Source: Rhizobium esperanzae (GTDB taxonomy: Bacteria; Pseudomonadota; Alphaproteobacteria; Rhizobiales; Rhizobiaceae). From it: DNA of 64,000 bases. The notes beneath the pieces were generated by a model. That model saw only the letters and a program-made list of their open reading frames with translations. It had not been told where the DNA came from and searched no databases. Positions 31,683-40,307 of this stretch are shown piece by piece (position 1 is the first letter of the stretch; each line of letters opens with the position of its first letter). Position numbers and translations under genes: made by a program. The DNA lies in contig NZ_JACIFY010000015.1 of assembly GCF_014197615.1 (NCBI RefSeq), positions 1 through 64,000 of the forward strand. Reading direction: 5' to 3'.

Positions 31683-33050
31683 TCAGGATTTCAACTCGTT
31701 CCAGGCGAGATCCAGCGCCAGTCTGGTAATCCTTGCCATCTCATCCACCTCCGCATGGCTGATGACAAGCGGCGGTGAGGCCAGCATGCGGTCGCCGGTG
31801 GCGCGCAGCACGAGGCCGTTTGCCAGCGCATGATTGCGCACCAGCGCGCCGATCCGATCGGGCTTGTCAAAACGGGTACGCGTGCTCTTGTCCGCAGCAA
31901 GCTGCAGGCCGCCCATCAGGCCGATGCTGACGGCCTCGCCGACCAGATCATGGTCGGCGAGCGCTGCCCATGCCTTGCCGAAATAGGGGCCGATGTCGTC
32001 GCGCACCCGTTCGACCAGCCTTTCCTCCTCGATGATGCGCAGGTTTTCGAGTGCTGCGGCGGCGCAGACCGGATGGCCGGAATAGGTGAAGCCGTGATTG
32101 AACTCACCGACCTCGTTGATCAGCACATCGGCGATGCGGTCGCTGACCAGCACGCCGCCGATCGGCAGGTAGCCGGAGGACAGCCCCTTGGCGATCGGCG
32201 CGAGAGCCGGCTCGACGCCGAAATGCTGATGGCCGAACCAGGCGCCCAGCCGGCCGAAACCGCAGATCACCTCATCGGTCACCAGCAGGATATTGCGCGC
32301 CTTGCAGATACGGTCGATCTCCGGCCAGTAGGTTTCAGGCGGAATGATCACGCCGGCAGCCCCCTGCACCGGCTCGGCGACGAAGGCTGCGACATTCTCC
32401 TCGCCCAGTTCGTCGATCTTCGCTTCCAGCTCGCGGGCGACCTTGAGGCCGAATTCGGCAGGTGAGAGATCGCCGCCCTCGCCATACCAGTAGGGCTGGC
32501 CGATATGGACGATGCCTGATATCGGCAGATCGCCCTGTTCATGCATGTATTTCATGCCGCCGAGGCTGGCGCCAGCGACGGTCGAGCCGTGATAGCCGTT
32601 CTTCCTCGATATCACGATCTTCTTCGACGGCTTGCCGACGGCGCTCCAGTAGACACGCGCCATGCGGAACCAGGTGTCGTTCGCCTCCGAGCCGGAACCG
32701 GTGAAGAAGATATGGTTGAAACGTTCTCCCGCGTGCGAGGTCACCTTCTCGGCCAGCAGCGTCGCCGGCGTCGAGCTCGTGCCGAAGAAGGTGTTGTAAT
32801 AGGGCAGTTCGTTCATCTGCCTGGCGACGGCGTCCGCGATCTCCCGGCGGCCGTAACCGATATTGACGCACCAGAGGCCGGCGAAGCCATCGAGATATTT
32901 CCTGCCGCGATTGTCGAAGATGTGGCAGCCCTCGCCGCGCTGGATGATGCGCGCGCCTTCGGCATTCAGCTTCTTCATGTCGGCGAAGGGATGCAGGTGA
33001 TGCGCGGCGTCGATCGCCGCAAGGTTCGAGGGTGGGTAAGTATCGGGCAT
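31683..33050 (-). CDS. Class III aminotransferase, probable putrescine- or omega-amino-acid:pyruvate type
   Basis: 455-residue PLP enzyme. FTGSGSEANDTWFRMAR binds the cofactor phosphate, ISRKNGYHGSTVAGASLGG is the class III signature, LLVTDEVICGFGRLGAWFG holds the PLP aspartate, and PIAKGLSSGYLPIGG carries the Schiff-base lysine. The pattern is that of SpuC / beta-alanine:pyruvate aminotransferases. It is divergent from a PuuA-like glutamine synthetase, a pairing typical of putrescine catabolism. Starts at ATG 33050 (MPDTYPPSN). Amine substrate inferred. Confidence 0.85.
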   Translation of the reverse strand: MPDTYPPSNLAAIDAAHHLHPFADMKKLNAEGARIIQRGEGCHIFDNRGRKYLDGFAGLWCVNIGYGRREIADAVARQMNELPYYNTFFGTSSTPATLLAEKVTSHAGERFNHIFFTGSGSEANDTWFRMARVYWSAVGKPSKKIVISRKNGYHGSTVAGASLGGMKYMHEQGDLPISGIVHIGQPYWYGEGGDLSPAEFGLKVARELEAKIDELGEENVAAFVAEPVQGAAGVIIPPETYWPEIDRICKARNILLVTDEVICGFGRLGAWFGHQHFGVEPALAPIAKGLSSGYLPIGGVLVSDRIADVLINEVGEFNHGFTYSGHPVCAAAALENLRIIEEERLVERVRDDIGPYFGKAWAALADHDLVGEAVSIGLMGGLQLAADKSTRTRFDKPDRIGALVRNHALANGLVLRATGDRMLASPPLVISHAEVDEMARITRLALDLAWNELKS

Positions 33051-33133
33051 GGCTGGTGAAAGACCTTCGCGGATTGAAAGGCTGCTGTCGATGAGATAGG
33101 AGCTTGGCCTTGTCCCGGAGGATTTTCAAGGCC

Positions 33134-34486
33134 ATGGCGAGCGACAGGATGGACGGCAAGGCCTGGGGTGGCGACCCCCGTTTCGAAATCCTGATCGTCG
33201 GTATGAACGGCGATCTGCGCGGCAAACAGCTGCCGCCGGGCGCAGAAGGCAAGGTCTGGGCCGGAGACATCCGCCTGCCGACCTCGACGCAATCGCTCGA
33301 CATCTGGGGCGACGACAATGACGACATCACCGGCCTGTCGCTGACGATCGGCGATCCCGACGGCAAGGTCATCCCCGACCGGCGCAGCCTGGCGCCGATG
33401 CCCTGGGCACCCGAGGGCTCGATGCAGGTGCTCGCCACCATGCATGAATTCGACGGCAGCCCCAGCTTCATGGACCCGCGCGCCATCCTCGCTTCAGTAT
33501 TGGAACGCTATGCGGCGCGGGGATTGACGCCTGTGGTGGCGACCGAGCTGGAATTCTACGTGATGTCGGGCAACTGGCGTGAGACCGGTCGCCCCTCCCC
33601 GCCGGAAAGCCTCACCTATCGCGGCGAGCCGAACGGTTACCAACTTTACGACATGAGCGCCGTCGACGCGCTCGACGACTATCTCGGGACGCTGAGGGCC
33701 TATGCGAAAACGCAGGGGCTGCCGGCGGAAGCGACGACGGCGGAGTTCGGTCCAGGCCAGTTCGAGGTCAACCTCATGCACCGCGCCGATGCGCTGGCGG
33801 CCGCCGACGATTGCCTCTACCTCAAGCGTGTCGCCGAACAGGCGGCGCGCCGGCACGGGCTGAAATCGACCTGCATGGCCAAGCCCTATTCCGAGCATGC
33901 CGGCTCCGGCCTGCATGTGCATGCGAGCGTCATCGACCGGCAAGGCCGCAACATCCTCGATGCCAAGGGCGGCGAGCCGAAACGGCTCAAATCGGTTGCT
34001 GCCGGGCTGCTCAACAGCATGCGCGAGGCGCAGCTGATCTTCGCCCCCTTCGCCAATTCCTACCGCCGCTTCCAGCCGGGCTCGTTTGCGCCCGTCGACC
34101 TCACCTGGGGCAGCGACCATCGCGGCACGGCGATCCGCATACCCGACAAGGACGGGCCGGCCGCCCGGATCGAGCATCGCGTGGCCGGCGCCGACGCCAA
34201 TCCCTATCTGCTGCTCGCGGCAATCCTCGGCGGCATGCTCGCCGGCCTCGACCAAGAACTCGACCCCGGCGAGGAGACGACGCCCTCGCATACGGCTGCG
34301 AACACCACGCGGTTGACGCATGATTTCCTGAGCGCCGTCGAGACCTTCCGCACCTCGCCCTTCATCGCCGATATTTTCGGCGCGCGTTATCAGGCGCTCT
34401 ATGGCGACACAAAGCGCAAGGAAGCGCTTGCGCATCTGCGCACCGTCTCGGATTTCGACTATCGCACCTATCTGCCGCGGTTCTGA
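33134..34486 (+). CDS. Glutamine-synthetase-family gamma-glutamylamide (polyamine) synthetase
   Basis: 450-residue GS-fold ATP-dependent ligase. The ATP/Mg region is VVATELEFYVM, then EFGPGQFEVNL, GLHVHASV (GS hallmark HxH), FAPFANSYRRFQPGSFAP and IEHRVAGADANPYLLLAAILGG. The adenylylated tyrosine loop of GlnA I is not evident. Sequence style and the neighbouring class III aminotransferase fit PuuA/SpuI, gamma-glutamylputrescine synthetase, rather than ammonia assimilation. The start at 33134 is preferred because AAGG and GGAGG precede it; an upstream TTG gives ten unlikely residues. Confidence 0.82.
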   Translation: MASDRMDGKAWGGDPRFEILIVGMNGDLRGKQLPPGAEGKVWAGDIRLPTSTQSLDIWGDDNDDITGLSLTIGDPDGKVIPDRRSLAPMPWAPEGSMQVLATMHEFDGSPSFMDPRAILASVLERYAARGLTPVVATELEFYVMSGNWRETGRPSPPESLTYRGEPNGYQLYDMSAVDALDDYLGTLRAYAKTQGLPAEATTAEFGPGQFEVNLMHRADALAAADDCLYLKRVAEQAARRHGLKSTCMAKPYSEHAGSGLHVHASVIDRQGRNILDAKGGEPKRLKSVAAGLLNSMREAQLIFAPFANSYRRFQPGSFAPVDLTWGSDHRGTAIRIPDKDGPAARIEHRVAGADANPYLLLAAILGGMLAGLDQELDPGEETTPSHTAANTTRLTHDFLSAVETFRTSPFIADIFGARYQALYGDTKRKEALAHLRTVSDFDYRTYLPRF

Positions 34487-34490
34487 AACT

Positions 34491-35435
34491 TCACGCGGCG
34501 GGCTCGCGGCGTTCGGCCGCATCCACCTGCGCGGCGAGACCCTGTTTGACGAGAACCTTCAACTCGCCCGGATGCAGCCGGATCGAGACGTCGCGTTCGA
34601 GCGGCAGCAATTCGCCGTCCATGACGCAATTGGCCTTGGAGCGCAATTTCGGGAAATGCAGCTGCACCTCGGCCGGATGCATCACCATGACGTCGGCATT
34701 CTCACGCACCTTGCCGCGCAGCATGTCGACGGCAAGGCGAGCGACACCGAGGGGTTTCAGCGGATTTGCAGTGTAGAAGCCGAGTTCGCCGCTTCTCAGA
34801 TTGTCGGCGTAGAGCAGCGCATTCTCGCCGAAGGGATTGTTGGAGACGGAGATTGCCGACACCCTGCGGCGCTCGCGCATGCCGGCCGCCTGGAACTCGA
34901 CCTCGAATTCCGGCGGATTGAAGATGACGCCCAAGGCCGCTTTCGTGCTCGCCCGGATCTTGCCCAGCCGGGAGCGATAGCTATAGGCGTTGCGGTAGCG
35001 CACCATCCGGGCATGCAGACCGGCGGAAAACTGGTGAATGAAGGGCCGGCCGTTGGCGCTGGCAATATCGACATTGTCAATCTCGCCTGATGCAAGCACA
35101 TCGAGCGCCTGCCAGATATCGAGCGGCACGCGCAACGAGCGGGCAAAGAGGTTCATCGTGCCGGCGGGCACGACGCCGAGCGCAATGCCGTTTTTCCAGG
35201 CGATCGATGCGGCCGCCGAAATCGTGCCGTCGCCGCCGCCGGCAACGATGCCGTCGATATCGTCGCGCCTGGCCGCCCGCTCCATGGCGGGAATGATTTC
35301 CTTGCCGGAGAAAACGATGGCGTCGAAATCGTGCCCGGCGTCGCGGAATGCTTCCTCCGCCCTCTTTTCGTAGGCCAGCATGTCGGTGGTCCTGAAGGTA
35401 CCGCCATCGCGATTGAAAAAGCCTACAAGCTTCAT
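34491..35435 (-). CDS. Diacylglycerol-kinase-catalytic-domain lipid kinase
   Basis: 314-residue soluble lipid kinase of the DAGK_cat/YegS type. It begins LVGFFNRDGGTFR, with the nucleotide motif IVAGGGDGTISAAASIA near residue 65 and LGVVPAGTMNLFARSL near 87. The C-terminal beta-sandwich ends with MDGELLPLERDVSIRLHPGELKVLV. It phosphorylates a membrane lipid (diacylglycerol, phosphatidylglycerol or sphingosine-like). It ends 4 bp from the stop of the convergent glutamine-synthetase-like gene. The substrate is unknown. Confidence 0.88.
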   Translation of the reverse strand: MKLVGFFNRDGGTFRTTDMLAYEKRAEEAFRDAGHDFDAIVFSGKEIIPAMERAARRDDIDGIVAGGGDGTISAAASIAWKNGIALGVVPAGTMNLFARSLRVPLDIWQALDVLASGEIDNVDIASANGRPFIHQFSAGLHARMVRYRNAYSYRSRLGKIRASTKAALGVIFNPPEFEVEFQAAGMRERRRVSAISVSNNPFGENALLYADNLRSGELGFYTANPLKPLGVARLAVDMLRGKVRENADVMVMHPAEVQLHFPKLRSKANCVMDGELLPLERDVSIRLHPGELKVLVKQGLAAQVDAAERREPAA

Positions 35436-35738
35436 AAGGGCTCCCGTCCCTGGCGCGGAAACAATCCTGCCTTTGCTGCTGAGATGGTTGCGGTATCGGC
35501 GATTTCAAGCGCAGACGCTTTTCGTAAGAAGCAGCTGAAATGCAAATATTGCAACTGACATATGCACATAGCAGGACGCTGCACTGCAGAAAACGCACTC
35601 GACGCCGGCCGATGCGTCCGGGATAGATAAGGAATATCGGAGATACGTACCTCCGCCTCCCGCCATTCGAATGATCGGCCCGCAGCCGCGCTTGCGCCAG
35701 CGGTCATCGCCAAGCCAAAACCGCATCGAGGACCGCTC
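35436..35738. promoter_or_regulatory. Divergent promoter region with TGCA-rich palindromes
   Basis: About 300 bp between the lipid kinase and the MFS gene. It holds TGCAA-ATA-TTGCA (35541-35553) and further TGCA units (TATGCACATA, CTGCACTGCAG) within 45 bp, a possible cluster of operator half-sites. No gene is seen. Confidence 0.4.
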
Positions 35739-36965
35739 GTGAGTGAGATCACCGTCAATGATTCCATCGGCAGCCAGGATGAAGGGCTGCCCTCGGCAAC
35801 GACCGTGGCGCTGGTCCAGCTGGCGCTCGCCTGCGGCGGCTTCGGCATCGGCACCGGTGAATTCGCGATCATGGGGCTCTTGCCCAATGTCGCCGCCACC
35901 TTCTCGGTCACGACGCCGCAGGCCGGCTACGTCATCAGCGCCTATGCGCTCGGCGTCGTCATCGGCGCGCCCGTCATCGCCGTGCTCGCGGCGAAAATGG
36001 CGCGTCGGACGCTGCTGCTGACACTGATGCTGATCTTTGCCGCCGGCAATATATTAAGCGCAATGGCGCCGACCTTCGAAAGTTTCACGCTGCTGCGTTT
36101 CGTCAGCGGCCTGCCGCACGGCGCCTATTTCGGCGTCGCAGCACTTGTCGCCGCCTCGATGGTGCCGGTGCATCGCCGCGCCCGAGCGGTCGGCCGCGTC
36201 ATGCTCGGCCTGACGGTTGCCACACTTCTCGGCACGCCCTTGACGACATTCTTCGGCCAGTCGCTCGACTGGCAGGTGGCGTTTTTCTCGGTCGGCGTGC
36301 TCGGCCTGCTGACGGTGGCGCTGATCTGGTTCTACGTTCCCAAGGACCGGGTTTCCGAAGAGGCGAGCTTCTCACGCGAACTCGGCGCCTTCCGCCGGCC
36401 GCAAGTGTGGCTGACGCTCGGCATCGCCGCCGTCGGTTACGGCGGCATGTTTGCGATGTTCAGCTATATCGCCTCGACGACGACACAAGTGGCGATGCTG
36501 CCGGAAACGGCCGTTCCGATCATGCTGGTGCTCTTCGGCGTCGGCATGAATGCCGGCAATTTCATCGGCTCGTGGCTCGCCGACAAATCGCTGCTCGGCA
36601 CGATCGGCGGCTCGCTCGTCTATAATATCGTCGTGCTGACCACCTTCTCGCTGACCGCCGCCAATCCCTATATGCTCGGCCTCTCGGTGTTCCTCGTCGG
36701 CTGCGGTTTTGCCGCCGGCCCGGCGCTGCAGACGCGGCTGATGGATGTCGCCGCCGATGCGCAGACGCTGGCCGCCGCCTCCAACCATTCCGCCTTCAAC
36801 ATTGCCAATGCGATCGGCGCCTGGCTCGGCGGCCTCGTCATCGCCTGGGGTTTTGGTTTTGCGGCAACCGGTTATGTCGGCGCGGGTCTCTCCTTCCTCG
36901 GCCTCTTCGTCTTTGCAGCCTCGGTGCGTCTGGAGCGCCGCAGCCGGAGCGCGCAGGCGGCCTAA
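35739..36965 (+). CDS. MFS exporter of the AraJ/arabinose-efflux type
   Basis: 408-residue transporter with twelve hydrophobic segments. The N-terminal GEFAIMGLLPNVAATFSVTTPQAGYVISAYALGVVIGAPVIA and the LPHGAYFGVAALVAASMVP segment are typical of DHA1 drug/sugar efflux proteins (AraJ, YdhP, NepI group). The GTG start follows GAGGA. Proton-driven export is expected. The substrate is unknown. Confidence 0.87.
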   Translation: MSEITVNDSIGSQDEGLPSATTVALVQLALACGGFGIGTGEFAIMGLLPNVAATFSVTTPQAGYVISAYALGVVIGAPVIAVLAAKMARRTLLLTLMLIFAAGNILSAMAPTFESFTLLRFVSGLPHGAYFGVAALVAASMVPVHRRARAVGRVMLGLTVATLLGTPLTTFFGQSLDWQVAFFSVGVLGLLTVALIWFYVPKDRVSEEASFSRELGAFRRPQVWLTLGIAAVGYGGMFAMFSYIASTTTQVAMLPETAVPIMLVLFGVGMNAGNFIGSWLADKSLLGTIGGSLVYNIVVLTTFSLTAANPYMLGLSVFLVGCGFAAGPALQTRLMDVAADAQTLAAASNHSAFNIANAIGAWLGGLVIAWGFGFAATGYVGAGLSFLGLFVFAASVRLERRSRSAQAA

Positions 36966-37058
36966 GCCTCTTCAGCCGCATCGCGGGGGTGCGACATTCT
37001 GGCGTTAAGCATTTACCCCGCTTGACTTTTTTCGCGTTCGGGACCACCTAGCATCTTA

Positions 37059-37082
37059 CGCGGACGGCACTTGTCTTCCGCG
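37059..37082 (+). promoter_or_regulatory. First hairpin of the mgtE leader
   Basis: CGCGGA (37059-37064) pairs with TCCGCG (37077-37082) over a 12-nt loop. It lies just ahead of the ribosome site of the small upstream ORF. Confidence 0.4.
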
Positions 37083-37106
37083 GATTTCAACGGAGCCATC
37101 TTAACG

Positions 37107-37163
37107 ATGCCAAGCGACAGTAGCAGTCGATTGCCTTTGCCGTACGCGGCCCTCGTGCGCTGA
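37107..37163 (+). CDS. Putative leader peptide (uORF) of mgtE
   Basis: 18-codon open frame, MPSDSSSRLPLPYAALVR, with CGGAG 11 bp upstream of its ATG and the stop codon overlapping the first arm of a hairpin. Proline- and acidic-residue-containing leader peptides control Mg transporter genes in enteric bacteria (the MgtL principle: ribosome instability at low Mg). The proline codons (LPLP) near the end and the downstream competing hairpins make a similar role plausible. Existence is inferred, not shown. Confidence 0.4.
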   Translation: MPSDSSSRLPLPYAALVR

Positions 37164-37222
37164 CCGACTCCTGTCGGCTCGCCCGGTCGGGACGCTACGG
37201 CGGATCGACGGAAAGGCGAGCC
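37164..37222 (+). promoter_or_regulatory. Competing hairpins masking the mgtE ribosome site
   Basis: CCGAC (37164-37168) pairs with GTCGG (37173-37177). GACCG (37162-37166) can instead pair with CGGTC (37184-37188). GGCTCGCC (37176-37183) is perfectly complementary to GGCGAGCC (37215-37222), which covers the mgtE Shine-Dalgarno region (AAGG 37213-37216). The structures exclude one another in part, as in translational attenuators. Confidence 0.5.
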
Positions 37223-37226
37223 TCAT

Positions 37227-38600
37227 ATGAACATCAATCGCTTCCCACTCCGGGCAGGCCATGCCGCCCGTGCCTTCATCAACAACAGCCGCGGCGCAAC
37301 GATCGCCGAACGCGTCGACGCGTTGAACGCGCTGACCATCCAGGACGCCGGCCGCGTTCTGATCGGCATGCCGCTCGACTATGCCGTCAATATTCTCGAC
37401 CGGCCGGAGCTTCGCAACGCCGCACAGATCCTGGCACTGATCAGCGCCGAGGATGCCGCACGGCTGCTGCACGGCATGTCCAACGACCGTGTCGCCGACG
37501 TGCTGCTCGAACTCGACGGCGACACCCGCGCCCGGCTGTTTTCCAGCCTCGACGAGCCGGTGCGCATCGCGATCCAGCACCTGATGGGTTATCCGCCGCG
37601 CACGGCCGGCGGCATCATGACGACGGAGTTCGTCAGCGTGCCCGACAGCTGGACCGTCGCCCAGACGCTCGACCATGTGCGCCAGGTCGAACGCTCGCGC
37701 GAGACCGTCTATGCGATCTATGTGCTCGAAGAGGCAAGCCATGCGCTGATGCATGTGGTGACGCTGCGCCGCCTGATCACCGGCGAGCCTGATGCCTCGA
37801 TCCTCTCGGTGGCGCAGAAGGGCACGCCGGTCTCTGCCGACCCGCTGATGAAGCAGGAGGATGTCGCCCGGCTGATCCGCAAGCACGACCTGCTCGCTTT
37901 GCCGGTCACCGACGAACATGGGCAGGTGCTCGGCATCGTCACCGTCGACGACGTGATCGACACGATGATATCGGACACGACGGAAGCGGCCCAGAGGTTC
38001 GGCGGCATGGAGGCGCTCGGCCAGCCCTACATGAAGATCGGCTTTGGCGGCATGATCCGCAAGCGCGCCGGCTGGCTCGCCGCCCTCTTTCTCGGCGAGA
38101 TGCTGACGGCAAGCGCCATGCAGCATTTCGAAGGCGAGCTGGAAAAGGCTGTGGTGCTGACACTGTTCATCCCGCTGATCATGAGCTCGGGCGGCAATTC
38201 CGGTTCGCAGGCGACCTCGCTGATCATCCGGGCCCTGGCGCTCGGCGAGCTGAAGCTTTCGGACTGGTGGAAGGTGCTGTTGCGCGAATTGCCGACCGGC
38301 ATCGTGCTCGGCGCGATCCTCGGCCTCGTCGGCTTCGTCCGCATCGTCTTCTGGCAGTCGGCCGGGCTCTATGATTACGGCCCGCATTGGCAGATGGTCG
38401 CCATCACGGTGTTCGCCGCCCTGATAGGGATCGTCACCTTCGGCTCGATCTGCGGCTCGATGCTGCCCTTCCTGCTGCAGAAGCTCCGGCTCGATCCGGC
38501 CAGCGCTTCCGCCCCCTTCGTCGCCACGCTGGTCGACGTCACCGGGCTCGTCATCTACTTCTCGGTGGCGCTGCTCATCCTCAGCGGGACACTGCTGTAG
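37227..38600 (+). CDS. mgtE: MgtE magnesium transporter
   Basis: 457-residue Mg2+ channel/transporter. It has a cytosolic N-domain (about 25-125, DAARLLHGMSNDRVADVLLELDGD), a CBS pair (about 130-255, TAGGIMTTEFVSVPDSWTV and LLALPVTDEHGQVLGIVTVDDVIDTM) that senses Mg2+, a plug helix, then five membrane segments. The pore signature reads FIPLIMSSGGNSGSQATSLIIRALALGE. Length and order are standard. The 200-bp leader holds a small ORF and alternative hairpins, pointing to post-transcriptional control. Confidence 0.94.
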   Translation: MNINRFPLRAGHAARAFINNSRGATIAERVDALNALTIQDAGRVLIGMPLDYAVNILDRPELRNAAQILALISAEDAARLLHGMSNDRVADVLLELDGDTRARLFSSLDEPVRIAIQHLMGYPPRTAGGIMTTEFVSVPDSWTVAQTLDHVRQVERSRETVYAIYVLEEASHALMHVVTLRRLITGEPDASILSVAQKGTPVSADPLMKQEDVARLIRKHDLLALPVTDEHGQVLGIVTVDDVIDTMISDTTEAAQRFGGMEALGQPYMKIGFGGMIRKRAGWLAALFLGEMLTASAMQHFEGELEKAVVLTLFIPLIMSSGGNSGSQATSLIIRALALGELKLSDWWKVLLRELPTGIVLGAILGLVGFVRIVFWQSAGLYDYGPHWQMVAITVFAALIGIVTFGSICGSMLPFLLQKLRLDPASASAPFVATLVDVTGLVIYFSVALLILSGTLL

Positions 38601-38609
38601 AGCCTAAGC

Positions 38610-38671
38610 CCCCTCCCCAACCCATCCGGGGTCGAGCCACGGGTCTCGACCCCGGATGGGTTGGGGAGGGG
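38610..38671 (+). terminator. 27-bp perfect stem terminator; short relative of the GC-rich repeat
   Basis: The left arm 38610-38636 and the right arm 38645-38671 are perfect reverse complements (27 bp) around an 8-nt loop, followed by TTTTT. The outer ends, CCCCTCCCCAACCC and GGGTTGGGGAGGGG, match the ends of the repeats in the iol operon, so a repeat of that family seems to serve as the mgtE terminator. Confidence 0.85.
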
Positions 38672-38702
38672 TTTTTACCAGCCGAGAAAAACTATTGGGA
38701 AA

Positions 38703-39176
38703 TTATCTTCCCTCGGGCAGCTTCAGCGGCCCGTGCGTCTTGATGCTGCGGATGGCGAAGTTGGAGCGGATGTCGCTGACGTTCGGCAGGGTCAGCAGCG
38801 TTTCCGTCAGAAGCCGCTCGTAGGCGGCGAGATCCTCCACCACCACTTCGGCAAGGAAATCGGCCGTGCCCGAAATCAGGAAGCAGGAGACGATCTCGGG
38901 GATGGCGAGCAGCGCCTTGTGCTGCGCCTCGGAATTCTCGCGGCTGTGATGGGCGACCTTGAATTCGACGAAGACGGTCAGCCCGAGCCCGACCTCCTTG
39001 CGGTCGATATCGGCCGTGTAGCCGCGGATTATGCCGGAGCGTTCAAGATTGCGGATGCGGCGCAGGCAGGGTGACGGCGACAGGTTCACCTTCTCGGCAA
39101 TCTCGACATTGGTGGCCCGCGCATCCTCCTGCAGGCACTTCAGGATAGCGATATCGAATTTATCGAGGTTTGGCAT
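38703..39176 (-). CDS. Lrp/AsnC-family transcriptional regulator
   Basis: 157-residue regulator. The N-terminal helix-turn-helix (DKFDIAILKCLQEDARATNV, then EIAEKVNLSPSPCLRRIRNLERSGIIRGY) is followed by a C-terminal RAM ligand-binding domain (VFVEFKVAHHS...EIVSCFLISGTADFLAEVVVED). It likely senses an amino acid. It is divergent from an EamA transporter 144 bp away, which it probably regulates as an amino-acid exporter. ATG 39176 chosen because the HTH starts at once. Confidence 0.9.
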   Translation of the reverse strand: MPNLDKFDIAILKCLQEDARATNVEIAEKVNLSPSPCLRRIRNLERSGIIRGYTADIDRKEVGLGLTVFVEFKVAHHSRENSEAQHKALLAIPEIVSCFLISGTADFLAEVVVEDLAAYERLLTETLLTLPNVSDIRSNFAIRSIKTHGPLKLPEGR

Positions 39177-39320
39177 TTTCGCGATCCCTGCTGGCATCAA
39201 TTGGCAGAAGATTGCGCTTAGCACGATTTTCGAGCCAGAGATAGCAAGGACATGCCCCGCCCTCCGGCGCTAATCTCTTCCTTAACCGGAAGGGTTCCGG
39301 ATAAGGAAAGGGACAGGACG

Positions 39321-40226
39321 ATGACCACCATTGCATTGACGAACGACAAGTCGCCATCGCAGGCACTGGGCTATGCCGGCGGCACTGTTACCGTACTGAT
39401 CTGGGCGACGTGGTTTCTTGTCACCCGCCACAGCGCCGCAACGCCGCTCGGCTCGATCGACATCGGGCTGATCCGCTTCGGAATTCCGGCGCTGGTGCTG
39501 GCGCCGGTCTGGCTGAAGACCGGATTGCTGCCGAAGTCCCTGCCCGTGCATCTGCTGGCGATCATGGTATCCGGCTCAGGCGCCGTCTTCTTCCTGCTGA
39601 CCACGCTGGCCATTCATTCGACGCCGGCTGCCTCTTCAGGCATTCTGCTCGGCGGCTCGATGCCACTCGCCGCGGCGCTGATCGGCATTACGCTGTTTGG
39701 CGAAAGACCTGACGGCACCCGCATTGCCGGACTCGTCGCCATCGTCGCCGGCGTTTTGATCCTACTGACACACAGCCTTGCGGACGCCTCGCTGCCATGG
39801 ACGAGCTTCGTGCTGCTGCCGGCCGGCGCCGTTTTATGGGCGAGCTATACGCATGCCTTCCGCCGCTCCGGTCTGAGCGCCGTGCAGGCAAGCGCGCTGA
39901 TCGCCGTCTGGTCTTTCCTGATCATGGCCGCGCTTGCACTGATCTTCGGCATCTCGCTGCCGCAGGCTCCGCTCCAGGAAATCGGTCTGCAGGCACTGAG
40001 CCAGGGCGTTCTTTCCGGCCTCGTCGCCATGGTGGCCTACGGCACCGCCGTCAGAAGACTCGGCGGGACACAGGCCGCCGCCTTCACGGCGCTGACGCCG
40101 GTGCTGGCAACGCTTGGCGGCGGCTTCCTGCTGGGCGAAGCGATCGGCATGACCGAAATCAGCGCCGCCGTAATCACCGGCATCGGCGTCGCGCTGTCCA
40201 CGGGTATCGCCGCACAACGTCGCTGA
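39321..40226 (+). CDS. EamA/DMT-family transporter
   Basis: 301-residue inner-membrane protein with ten hydrophobic segments in two EamA repeats (LIWATWFLVTRHSAATPLGS; GVLSGLVAMVAYGTAVRRLGG, with FTALTPVLATLGGGFLLGEAIG). It probably exports amino acids or metabolites. A divergent Lrp-type gene suggests amino-acid-responsive control. The start at 39321 has a GGACAGGA ribosome site. A strong terminator follows. Confidence 0.85.
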   Translation: MTTIALTNDKSPSQALGYAGGTVTVLIWATWFLVTRHSAATPLGSIDIGLIRFGIPALVLAPVWLKTGLLPKSLPVHLLAIMVSGSGAVFFLLTTLAIHSTPAASSGILLGGSMPLAAALIGITLFGERPDGTRIAGLVAIVAGVLILLTHSLADASLPWTSFVLLPAGAVLWASYTHAFRRSGLSAVQASALIAVWSFLIMAALALIFGISLPQAPLQEIGLQALSQGVLSGLVAMVAYGTAVRRLGGTQAAAFTALTPVLATLGGGFLLGEAIGMTEISAAVITGIGVALSTGIAAQRR

Positions 40227-40252
40227 CGCTCCGCACGACCGACAGACATTCA

Positions 40253-40287
40253 AAAGCCGCCGGCAGCAATCGCTGCGGCGGCTTTTT
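40253..40287. terminator. Intrinsic terminator between convergent genes
   Basis: AAAGCCGCCGGCAGC and GCTGCGGCGGCTTT form a long stem with one bulge and an AATC loop, followed by TTTTT on the plus strand and preceded by AAAA (T-run on the minus strand). It serves the EamA gene and probably the L,D-transpeptidase gene too. Confidence 0.85.
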
Positions 40288-40307
40288 CAATGAGGCCGAT
40301 CAGTCGC

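Noticed and set aside
37022..37054. mgtE promoter TTGACT with TAGCAT
   Set aside because: The spacer would be 21 bp, too long for a convincing sigma-70 pair; left uncalled.
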